From: Bathynomus jamesi
Lineage: Eukaryota; Arthropoda; Malacostraca; Isopoda; Cirolanidae
Assembly (NCBI GenBank): GCA_023014485.1
Contig: JAJOZX010012239.1
Coordinates: 46,645-110,644, forward strand
DNA: 64,000 nucleotides
Reading direction: 5' to 3'
Shown here: positions 1 to 6,313 of the stretch, piece after piece
Position numbering within the stretch: position 1 is the stretch's first letter
How the letters are laid out: each line of letters begins with the position of its first letter
Made by a program: the position numbers and the translations under genes
The notes under the pieces: model-generated
The model's input: only the letters and a program-made list of their open reading frames with translations
The model's database searches: none
Told to the model about the DNA's origin: nothing

Positions 1-650
1 TGCAAGACAATTCGTAATTAATTATAATAACTTCTATAACAAATGGAAAATGGATACGACTAAACCATAGATATTGTAGATCGTAGGGTTGTGACACGAA
101 CAAAAATAGGAAGCTACAAGTAAAATTATTATCCAAACTCGCGTTAAGCGATTTTGGTTCTTATGTAAAAATGAATATTGATTATTCATTGTTCATTTTT
201 TACATTGCTCTCCCCTTTTAAAATGATATTTATACAATAATATAATAAAATTAATACAATACAATACAATTGAGAAAATAACATCGTAACTAATTCAAGT
301 TAGGTGACGAATTTTTCTTTACAATACAAATTTTATACAGAACGAGTTCGGGTAGTTGAGTACAATGCAGAGTAATCAAATTTTTAACATGACACTCGCT
401 TAGAGGGTTATTATAAAATATAAAAATTCAAAGATTAAAACTTTACTTTTATACAAACAGAATAAAGGATTAATACGTTAATTTAGAGAAACAATTAAGC
501 TAGACAAAGAATGATAGTTAAATTTTTTTTCAAAATTTGTATTTTTCTGTGGGAAAAATTATGTACATAATGAATAGAGTAAAAGGGAAAACTATAAATT
601 TTAAAGTTCATGGATTTTTCGAGGCTTCCATGATAGTACAATTGATAACT
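1..650. other. AT-rich noncoding segment, highly uniform among copies
   Basis: This segment is low in GC and has no tandem structure beyond two short tacaa steps near 258. It is almost invariant from unit to unit; the differences are one-base homopolymer changes. A TATA-like stretch (tataaaatataaa, near 412) is present in all copies. I see no coding signal on either strand except the right part of a 77-codon minus-strand frame that crosses the arbitrary unit boundary. The right-hand limit of full identity in unit 12 (59,704) falls inside the homologous segment. Confidence 0.7.
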
Positions 651-652
651 AA

Positions 653-1020
653 TTTTATTGACTATTGTAGATAAAAAATCGAATTATGTAATGGATGATG
701 TATAGACCTGTGGTCAAGTGTGTATTTGGGTGTATTAGGTGCAAAGTGTGTATTTTACAATTTCGAGGGACAGATTAGCTGATAGGATTGTTCAAGTAAC
801 TAAATATTCAATGATTTTAGCATAAGGTTTGTATATATATTATATATATATAGTGTGCATACATGCATTTTTATTGACTGTTGTAGGTACAAATCGAATT
901 ACGTAGTGAATGATGTATAGACCTGTGGTCAAGTGTGTATTTATGTTTATTGGGTACAAAGTGTGTATTTTATAATTTCGAGACACAGATTAGCTGATAG
1001 GATTGTTAAATTAACTGTAT
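653..1020. repeat. 215-bp internal tandem duplication flanking a (TA)n microsatellite
   Basis: Two diverged copies lie at about 653-800 and 868-1016, offset by 215 bp. Both contain ttgact(a/g)ttgtag, ggatgatgtatag or gaatgatgtatag, gacctgtggtcaagtgtg, and acagattagctgataggattg. A TA tract separates them (832-852), ending in tagtgtgcatacatgc. TA length differs between units (about 16 to 34 bp), as expected for slippage. In unit 12 the left copy is recognisable at 59,878-60,010, but the right copy is largely replaced and the TA tract is short (60,155-60,171). Confidence 0.85.
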
Positions 1021-1039
1021 AAATGCATGAGCGAGAATT

Positions 1040-1048
1040 TATATAAAG
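1040..1048 (+). promoter_or_regulatory. TATA-box-like motif TATATAAAG
   Basis: TATATAAAG is a good match to the eukaryotic TATA box and sits at the end of the internal duplication. It recurs in the standard units (for example in ttatataaagtaagc). In unit 12 the homologous position reads ttatatgtagtaagc near 60,048, so the motif is not kept there. AT-rich DNA gives many chance TATA matches and no initiator element is obvious downstream, so this is only a candidate. Confidence 0.2.
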
Positions 1049-1221
1049 TAAGCAATAATTATTATGTATTATGATGATAATGTTTGCATACGCGTTTTAA
1101 TGCAAAAGTGACTGGAGGGATGGAACGTAAATGAATTCGAATGTGTCAAAAGTAATAAAATTCACTTAGGATTATAGATTTTACATAATTAATCAGTTAC
1201 ACGTATAAGGTAATTAAAAAA

Positions 1222-1425
1222 AGACGTACTTAGAAGACCTTACGAGTAATGACAGTAACTCTCACGGTTTTAAAATTGATTTTCGACACAATTAAATTCG
1301 ACTACTAAAATTCATAACCATATACTGTAGTAGTATGTCAATTTGACTATAATTTTCGTTTGATACCTTACAAATGGTACAATAACAATTTAAGGACAGT
1401 TACTCACGATTAATTGAACAAAATA
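1222..1425. other. 200-bp block nearly unchanged between standard and divergent units
   Basis: Begins at gacgtacttagaagacc and ends at attgaacaaaataaa. The homologous segment of unit 12 (60,342-60,560) differs by only about four small changes over roughly 200 bp, although both flanks are strongly changed. Inside are two dyads: atact-gtagt-agtat (near 1322) and gtcaa-t-ttgac (near 1338). No reading frame of note is present. Either selection or recent gene conversion could explain the retention. Confidence 0.6.
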
Positions 1426-2200
1426 AAAATAAAAATACAAATTAAAAATATGAATCAATTATGCATTTCAACGAGCTAAATACAATTTTATAATATTCTA
1501 AAAAATAAAAGTAAATCGAGCCATAGATGAGTTTCGGCCAAGAATAAAAAAGTTATTGAAATGGAAGGAAGCATTTCGAACAATCTTTTCTTTTAATAAT
1601 CTCAGGTAAATTTTACATTAAAAATTATTTTTATATAATAAAAAAAATATTAAAAAGGTTTAATAATTTTTTGCATGTTAAGTAGAAAAATTATACTCTC
1701 GTTAAATGTTGATAGAATTTTGAATTATTTGATATTTTAGTCTGAAAACTTGTTTGCATATGATAAATACATATGTTTTATTGTGTAGAAGTTTTATTAA
1801 AATTAAATGACAAAAAAGAACAAAACTGAAATTTAGGGTATGTGCGATCATACGGGGGAATTGAGTGACTAAGCAGGGGGTATAAGTTTGAAATTGACAA
1901 TACGTCTTTCGTGAGCACTTTGCTTTTTTTTTTTTTTTTTTTTAAAGATTGCTTGTCACACTACTTAGAACAAAAAATTAAAAGAGTTGAAACAAAACGG
2001 AGGGACGGCATGTTCCTCATATACATTACAATAATTACCAAAATCATTACAAACAATTGTAAAAACTGTTTTGGTCACAAATAATGAATTACATAACTAT
2101 ATATTTATATACGTAACAATGCATGAAAAGGGAAAGACAAATCGGTGAATTTCAGTCTTACAAACAAAGAAAAGGTTAAACCAAAGACGCAACCCGGTCA
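1426..2200. other. AT-rich noncoding segment with T-run and donor-like CAG|GTAAAT
   Basis: This stretch is A/T-rich with short A and T runs. A run of about 20 T (1923-1943; length varies per unit) sits between gcactttgc and aaagattgcttg. Both flanks exist in unit 12 with only a short mixed tract between them, so the T-run is a slippage product and not the tail of an inserted retroelement. At 1603-1609 cag|gtaaat is a good match to a plus-strand 5' splice site. Part of the segment (about 1437-1848) is absent from unit 12. Confidence 0.55.
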
Positions 2201-2204
2201 ATTC

Positions 2205-2350
2205 AGGTTGAATTAAATTCTCTTTTACAACAAAAAAAAGGTTGAATTAAATTCTCTTAAACAACAAAAAAAGGTTGAATTAAATTCTTAAATTACATTT
2301 TCTTAAATTAAATTCTCTTAAATTACAAAGAAAAAGTTGAATTCAATTGA
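2205..2350. repeat. Degenerate short repeats gttgaattaaattctctt
   Basis: Four partial copies of gttgaattaaattctctt alternate with acaacaaaaaaa spacers, followed by shorter derivatives (ttaaattaaattctctta). The block precedes the 20-bp minisatellite in every unit. A reduced version is present in unit 12 near 60,990-61,070. The number of A in each spacer varies between copies. Confidence 0.75.
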
Positions 2351-2390
2351 CTGCATTGAAATGAATGGGTATTTGAAACTAACAGAGACT

Positions 2391-2798
2391 GACTTCAAAT
2401 AAAACTCTCTGACTTCAAATAAAACTCTCTGACTTCAAATAAAACTCTCTGACTTCAAATAAAAATCAAAACTCTCTGACTTCAAATAAAACTCTCTGAC
2501 TTCAAATAAAACTCTCTGACTTCAAATAAAACTCTCTGACTTCAAATAAAACTCTCTGACTTCAAATAAAACTCTCTGACTTCAAATAAAACTCTCTGAC
2601 TTCAAATAAAACTCTCTGACTTCAAATAAAACTCTCTGACTTCAAATAAAACTCCTCTGACTTCAAATAAAACTCCTCTGACTTCAAATAAAACTCCTCT
2701 GACTTCAAATAAAACTCCTCTGACTTCAAATAAAACTCCTCTGACTTCAAATAAAACTCTCTGACTTCAAATAAAACTCTCTGACTTCAAATAAAACT
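2391..2798. repeat. 20-bp minisatellite (gacttcaaataaaactctct)n
   Basis: About 20 monomers in unit 1. Most are 20 bp. A cluster of 21-bp monomers with an extra C (actcctct) sits towards the right end and is flanked again by 20-bp monomers, which points to local block duplication. Positions in the other units are given with each unit. Array length ranges from 235 to 471 bp and explains most of the unit length polymorphism. The monomers have no unique spacers, so this is not a CRISPR array. Confidence 0.95.
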
Positions 2799-2802
2799 GA
2801 AA

Positions 2803-3240
2803 TCTCTGGGGCGGTTGTCCCTCTTGGATGCAACCTTCTGTAACTGAAAATTGATTTGCAACTAAAACTGACTCGAAACTACTTCGAGTATCTTTGTAAA
2901 TCTCTGGGGTTTGGTTGTCCCTCTTGGATGCAACCAACCGAAACTGAAAACTGATTTGAAATTAACTGAAAATGGAAAATGACTGCACTTGATCTCTATT
3001 CAAGTGGAGACGATTAACCTCTGTTTTGGTTGACCCTCTTGGTGCAACCTTCTGACTTCAAAAAATGACTTCAAAATTACTTCAAGTATCTTTATAAATC
3101 TCTGGGGTTTGGTTGTCCCTTTTGGTTACAACCAACTGAAACTGTCTGAAAACTGAAAATGGAACTTGAAACTGCTTCAAGTAACTCCATAACTCTATAA
3201 ACCCCTGTAAACTCTCTGTAAACTCTCTGTAAACTCTCTC
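2803..3240. repeat. Four degenerate repeats with a shared hairpin (GGTTG...CAACC)
   Basis: Repeats begin at about 2803, 2901, 3018 and 3099. Each opens with tctctgggg or a relative, followed by an inverted repeat whose arms are GGTTG and CAACC around a conserved cccTcttgg-like loop. Arms extend to TTGGTTG/CAACCAA in the second and TTGGTTGT/ACAACCAA in the fourth. Each then runs through ctgaaa-rich sequence to an acttcRagtatcttt-like end. A separate 7-bp hairpin (CACTTGA-tctctat-TCAAGTG, 2986-3006) lies in the second repeat. The last repeat grades into ctgtaaactct steps (3198-3246). In unit 12 only the part from the late second to the early fourth repeat survives (61,479-61,630), nearly identical. 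Confidence 0.8.
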
Positions 3241-3420
3241 TCTCTTAATTTGCAAGTCAATTCAATTCAGTAATTGAAAAAAATTTGCAAACAAAAAATA
3301 AAAAAAATGTAAACATTTCACTCGAATGTACGGGAAGGTACATAAAATAAAATTATTCTATACTGAATATAATAGTGCAAATAACTGTGACAATTGACTC
3401 TCTTGAAATGAACTCTCTGT
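3241..3420. other. AT-rich spacer with an ATGTAC/GTACAT inverted repeat
   Basis: Spacer between the hairpin repeats and the 17-bp minisatellite. It includes the perfect inverted repeat ATGTAC-gggaag-GTACAT (near 3327-3344). In unit 12 the homologous site reads atgtacacgaaggtac, keeping four-base arms. No coding potential is apparent. Confidence 0.5.
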
Positions 3421-3460
3421 TACAATTAACTCTCTGTTACAATTAACTCTCTGTTACAAT
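3419..3460. repeat. 17-bp minisatellite (ttacaattaactctctg)n
   Basis: There are two to three monomers in units 1-8, five in units 9 (46370-46446) and 10 (51663-51739), and four in unit 11 (57190-57247). The same slot in unit 12 holds a related 16-bp monomer repeated about 37 times. Expansion thus increases towards the right edge of the array. Confidence 0.9.
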
Positions 3461-3594
3461 AAAAACAAATGTATCAGTGGTGTATGGAATGTTCACTGTT
3501 TCTTGTGAATTCTGACTTGATACTCATTATTAACTGTTAATAATAGTGACTTTTCAAATGTTTATAAACTTACTTAAAAAAAAAACTGTACTTA

Positions 3595-3802
3595 ACAAAA
3601 TTTTCTATGGGGAAATCCTTGAGACGTGTCCTGAAGACGTCTTCCTGGCTACTTCTTCTTGGATGAAAACTAGGTGGAGAACTTGGAGTCGTGACACACC
3701 GGTTCAAGGGTGGATGTCACGAACTAGAAGTCGTGACACGCCGGTCAACTGGTTTTATCCTGATGCAGGGTAATTTCTATCTTGGCCAAAGAGTGGCCTC
3801 TT
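3595..3802. ncRNA. Conserved hairpin block, candidate structured RNA segment
   Basis: This 200-bp block is more balanced in base composition than its surroundings and nearly unchanged in unit 12 (62,500-62,710). It holds a 12-bp palindrome GAAGACGTCTTC (3633-3644) and a hairpin at 3690-3721: arms CGTGACA/TGTCACG, then CACC/GGTG above a two-base bulge, loop ggttcaag. In most other units the 3' arm reads TGTTACG, turning one G-C pair into G-U. The motif gtcgtgacacRccggt occurs twice, 41-45 bp apart. Reading frames through the block differ between units because of two-base indels (near 3674 and 62,590), so pairing, not protein, seems to be kept. Transcription is not shown. Confidence 0.45.
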
Positions 3803-3930
3803 CTTAAAATAATCTTCTTCTTAAAGTAATCTTCTTCTTAAAGTAATCTTCTTCTTAAAGTAATCTTCTTCTTAAAGTAATCTTCTTCTTAAAGTAATCT
3901 TTCTTAAAGTAATTCTTCTTAAAGTAATCT
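3800..3930. repeat. 17-bp minisatellite (taatcttcttcttaaag)n
   Basis: Six to eight monomers per standard unit, ending in taatcttgttatcctg. Monomers are very uniform, with one-base losses in units 1, 4 and 6. In unit 12 the slot is filled by about 25 monomers of a two-substitution relative (62,704-63,158). The cttctt core is complementary to the gaagaag tract of the following GC-rich element, so an alternative long-range pairing exists. Confidence 0.93.
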
Positions 3931-4027
3931 TGTTATCCTGTTATCCTGGTAAAGGGTCTGGAAGACTGGAAGAATCCTGGAGTCGTGAAGATCCTGGTTA
4001 AAGGGTCGCCAGTTGTTAGACCCCATA

Positions 4028-4199
4028 TCTTCTTCTTCTTCTTCTTATCCTGGCTATGGGTCTGGGGCTGTCTCGTATAGAGACGAGGCGTTCTTGTTAA
4101 GGGGCAAGGGGCCTCTGCCCCCTCCCCGCAGCGAGGCTGCAGTCCAAAGAAGAGTCTCGTAATGAAGTTCTCTGATGAAGTCTAATGAAGAAGAAGAAG
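4028..4199. ncRNA. GC-rich multi-hairpin element enclosed by (CTT)n and (GAA)n arms
   Basis: This is the only GC-rich stretch of the unit. An outer arm of CTT repeats (4028-4046) is perfectly complementary over 13 bases to GAA repeats at 4187-4199. Between them lie three short hairpins: CTCGT-atag-ACGAG (4072-4087, altered in unit 1), GGGGC-ctct-GCCCC (4108-4121) and GCAGC-gag-GCTGC (4128-4140). Just upstream, GGGTC and GACCC can pair. In unit 12 (63,188-63,392) the middle hairpin is changed but strengthened to AGGGGGC-tct-GCCCCCT, the third keeps four pairs and the outer arms are shortened. I infer a structured RNA or DNA element; I recognise no known family and strand is undetermined by sequence (listed on plus). 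Confidence 0.45.
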
Positions 4200-4324
4200 T
4201 GCAATGACGAAGTGCTGTAATTTTACAAGTACATGTATAATATAACTTAAATGTTTGGGGGAAGACAGTCGAAGGTTAAGTTTCCCCCCTTTTTTAAACA
4301 CATCAGATGTTTTGAAAGATTTTC

Positions 4325-4330
4325 AATAAA
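4325..4330 (+). terminator. Poly(A)-signal-like AATAAA downstream of the GC-rich element
   Basis: AATAAA in gattttcaataaaaat lies about 125 bp after the GC-rich element, and a GT-containing stretch (ctaatttgtatttttcg) follows. It is kept in units 1-11. In unit 12 the exact site is changed, but another AATAAA occurs within about 40 bp. Chance matches are frequent in such AT-rich DNA, so this is only a candidate 3' end for a plus-strand transcript. Confidence 0.2.
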
Positions 4331-4800
4331 AATTTTAAAAAAATTAAAATAAAAACTAATTTGTATTTTTCGCCGAGTCTACATTTATGAAGGCGATATC
4401 ATTTCGTAATAGTACACATAAGTACAAATTAAGTACACGACTGAATACGTATTAATTTTGGTTCATTACAATTACGATTACAATTATGGATTACTTCATA
4501 TTCACTTGTTGTTTAATTACACTTCCATTTTAAAGTACATTCTTACATGATAAATTAAATCATTACATTCAATTACAGTTTCATTGAAGTACATTACATT
4601 ATATTAAATTAAAGTATTACAGTTAATTACAATCAAACAGTTACAATAACTTTGTTTTGTTTTTTACAGTGTTTCATATTAATAGACAATTAAGATGTTA
4701 AATATAATACAAAGTACATGGCACTTAAGAGATAATTTATTTACGAAATAATATGTTATAATGTTATAAATTTGAAATCAGAGCGAACGGAGGTATTTTA
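4331..4800. other. AT-rich noncoding segment with acceptor-like polypyrimidine tract
   Basis: The segment is rich in attaca and agtaca words, with the short repeated phrase cattgaagtacattaca near 4574 and 4600. At 4651-4669 a T-rich tract ends in ttttttacag, a good plus-strand 3' splice-site match; it persists in unit 12 (near 63,873). No frame of interest. The homologous part of unit 12 (63,540-64,000) is well conserved, with an extra short duplication around 63,790. Confidence 0.5.
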
Positions 4801-4951
4801 TCTTTGAGGCGCTCGAATCTGCCAGTCAGCGGAATTCGATTTACTTACCAAGCATCTATGAATATCTTACGAGGGTTGAACGCACTTGAAAGTAAAAAAT
4901 AATACGAGAACGTATTTTTTCGTTTTCGAACGAAGGCCTAAAGTTTCGTGC
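4800..4951 (-). ncRNA. Hairpin cluster beside a minus-strand GGTAAGT donor motif
   Basis: Four inverted repeats lie within 150 bp: TCGAAT/ATTCGA (4813-4839) enclosing CTG/CAG; AATACG-agaa-CGTATT (4901-4916); TTCGTT-ttcg-AACGAA (4919-4934); and a long pairing of GCAC-tt-GAAA with TTTCGTGC (4882-4951) that encloses the previous two. Between the first and second, the plus strand reads acttacc (4843-4849), which on the minus strand is GGTAAGT, a strong 5' splice-site consensus. The cluster is uniform among units. Some copies have C to T at 4883 (gaacgtac), turning one pair into a wobble, and others have actag for acgag, losing one pair. Whether it is transcribed is unknown. Confidence 0.3.
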
Positions 4952-5068
4952 TTCACAAATTGACACGAGTAAACATAGACTGATAAGTTGATAGGGTATA
5001 AGTAGACAATAGGTAGATGAATGAATAAGTAATAAAATTAATAAAGGATAGCGGTCAAGAAAGAACAT
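4856..5068 (-). other. 70-codon minus-strand frame with signal-peptide-like start (doubtful)
   Basis: The translation opens with a hydrophobic stretch (LLILLLIHSSTYCLLIPYQL) and reaches a small-residue site near ICEA, resembling a secretory signal, then about 30 polar or mixed residues. Intact frames of 70 codons occur at 10313, 26370, 47827, 53115 and 58623. Units 3, 4, 6, 7 and 8 are frameshifted, truncated or altered by one- or two-base indels, some of which may be sequencing errors. Codon-position substitution patterns cannot be judged because the DNA is almost invariant. I think it is most likely a chance frame. Confidence 0.12.
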
Positions 5069-5451
5069 GAATGTAAGAATGAGTATGGTTGAATAAGGAG
5101 TATGGTTGAATAATAATGTTTATACTACATAACACCACAACATTATTACTAAAGAATTTACCATACATTGAATACGGAAGATGTCCAAATACTAAGAACG
5201 TGATTCAGTGTACAAAGTATGGGAAACGTAAAGAGAATAAAGTTATTTTATGGCGTCATAGTGTATAAGTCATTATTAGAAAAGATGAATTAGAGAAATA
5301 CAGTAATGAATAAAGAAGTATAAATCATTATTAGGAAGATTTACAAGAACGAATTAGAGACAGAGTGGGTAGTAATGACTAAGAAGTACAACTACGGGTT
5401 CCAATCCTGTTACATGCAATGTGTATGCATAATCTAGGGTCGAGGGTGAGA
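4952..5451. other. AT-rich noncoding segment with atgagtatggttgaataa repeats
   Basis: Two near copies of gagtatggttgaataa (5081-5115) and two copies of a phrase containing ataagtcattattaga/aaatcattattaggaag (5266-5340) are visible. The stretch is otherwise unremarkable and extremely uniform among units. Units 10 and 11 carry aatgagtatgg where units 1-9 have aaggagtatgg. Confidence 0.5.
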
Positions 5452-5587
5452 TGCAAGACAATTCGTAATTAATTATAATAACTTCTATAACAAATGGAAA
5501 ATGGATACGACTAAACCATAGATATTGTAGATCGTAGGGTTGTGACACGAACAAAAATAGGAAGCTACAAGTAAAATTATTATCCAA
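5354..5587 (-). other. 77-codon minus-strand frame, identical in most units (doubtful)
   Basis: The frame crosses the arbitrary boundary of units 1 and 2. It recurs unchanged at 10812, 21474, 26869, 32239, 37649, 48326 and 53614, has one residue change at 59122, and is shortened at 43069; it is broken in the error-rich unit 4 region. The product would be hydrophobic with no recognisable domain. Its conservation is no greater than that of neighbouring noncoding DNA, so it gives little evidence of coding. Confidence 0.12.
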
Positions 5588-6278
5588 ACTCGCGTTAAGC
5601 GATTTTGGTTCTTATGTAAAAATGAATATTGATTATTCATTGTTCATTTTTTACATTGCTCTCCCCTTTTAAAATGATATTTATACAATAATATAATAAA
5701 ATTAATACAATACAATACAATTGAGAAAATAACATCGTAACTAATTCAAGTTAGGTGACGAATTTTTCTTTACAATACAAATTTTATACAGAACGAGTTC
5801 GGGTAGTTGAGTACAATGCAGAGTAATCAAATTTTAACATGACACTCGCTTAGAGGGTTATTATAAAATATAAAAATTCAAAGATTAAAACTTTACTTTT
5901 ATACAAACAGAATAAAGGATTAATACGTTAATTTAGAGAAACAATTAAGCTAGACAAAGAATGATAGTTAAATTTTTTTTCAAAATTTGTATTTTTCTGT
6001 GGGAAAAATTATGTACATAATGAATAGAGTAAAAGGGAAAACTATAAATTTTAAAGTTCATGGATTTTTCGAGGCTTCCATGATAGTACAATTGATAACT
6101 AATTTTATGACTATTGTAGATAAAAAATCGAATTATGTAATGGATGATGTATAGACCTGTGGTCAAGTGTGTATTTGGGTGTATTAGGTGCAAAGTGTGT
6201 ATTTTACAATTTCGAGGGACAGATTAGCTGATAGGATTGTTCAAGTAACTAAATATTCAATGATTTTAGCATAAGGTT

Positions 6279-6313
<35 letters not shown>

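Larger units (their letters stand above)
1..5451. repeat. Macrosatellite unit 1 (reference copy for coordinates)
   Basis: Complete unit used as reference for the module map. Its 20-bp minisatellite lies at 2391-2798, the 17-bp minisatellite with three monomers at 3419-3460, the second 17-bp minisatellite at 3800-3930 and the GC-rich element at 4028-4199. It has private differences: two bases are missing near 3674 in the hairpin block (aggtggag where most units have aggcgtggag), and the first GC hairpin has an altered arm (gtctcg-tatagagac, 4070-4084) where other copies read ctcgt-atag-acgag. It carries gatgtcacg, the fully Watson-Crick form of the hairpin at 3690-3721. Confidence 0.95.

Noticed and set aside
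1923..1943. T(20) run as the poly(A) tail of a minus-strand retroelement
   Set aside because: Both flanks are contiguous in unit 12 without the run, no target-site duplication is seen, and run length varies like a microsatellite.
2391..2798. 20-bp minisatellite as a CRISPR array
   Set aside because: Monomers are contiguous without unique spacers, no cas genes are present, and the DNA looks eukaryotic.
4108..4140. GCCCCCT in the GC-rich element as a CTCF-type site, by analogy with the DXZ4 macrosatellite
   Set aside because: Only half of the CTCF core matches (the following bases are CCCCG rather than a TGGTGG-like half), and the change in unit 12 follows pairing and not the motif.
4151..4199. 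CTGATGA motif (near 4171) as a hammerhead ribozyme core or box C/D snoRNA
   Set aside because: No following stem with GAAA and no stem III partner could be found, and the motif is missing from unit 12. A proper C-box purine and a paired D box with terminal stem are also lacking.
5390..5415. gggttccaatcct and ggttcaaggg (3701) as tRNA B boxes
   Set aside because: Neither sits at the right distance from an A box, and no cloverleaf arms pair around them.
1..5451. Unit as an rDNA or 5S/snRNA repeat
   Set aside because: I could find no recognisable 18S, 5.8S, 28S, 5S, U1, U2 or U6 segment on either strand. The ttacttacc phrase resembles the U1 5' end only over the donor-complementary bases, and downstream sequence does not fit.
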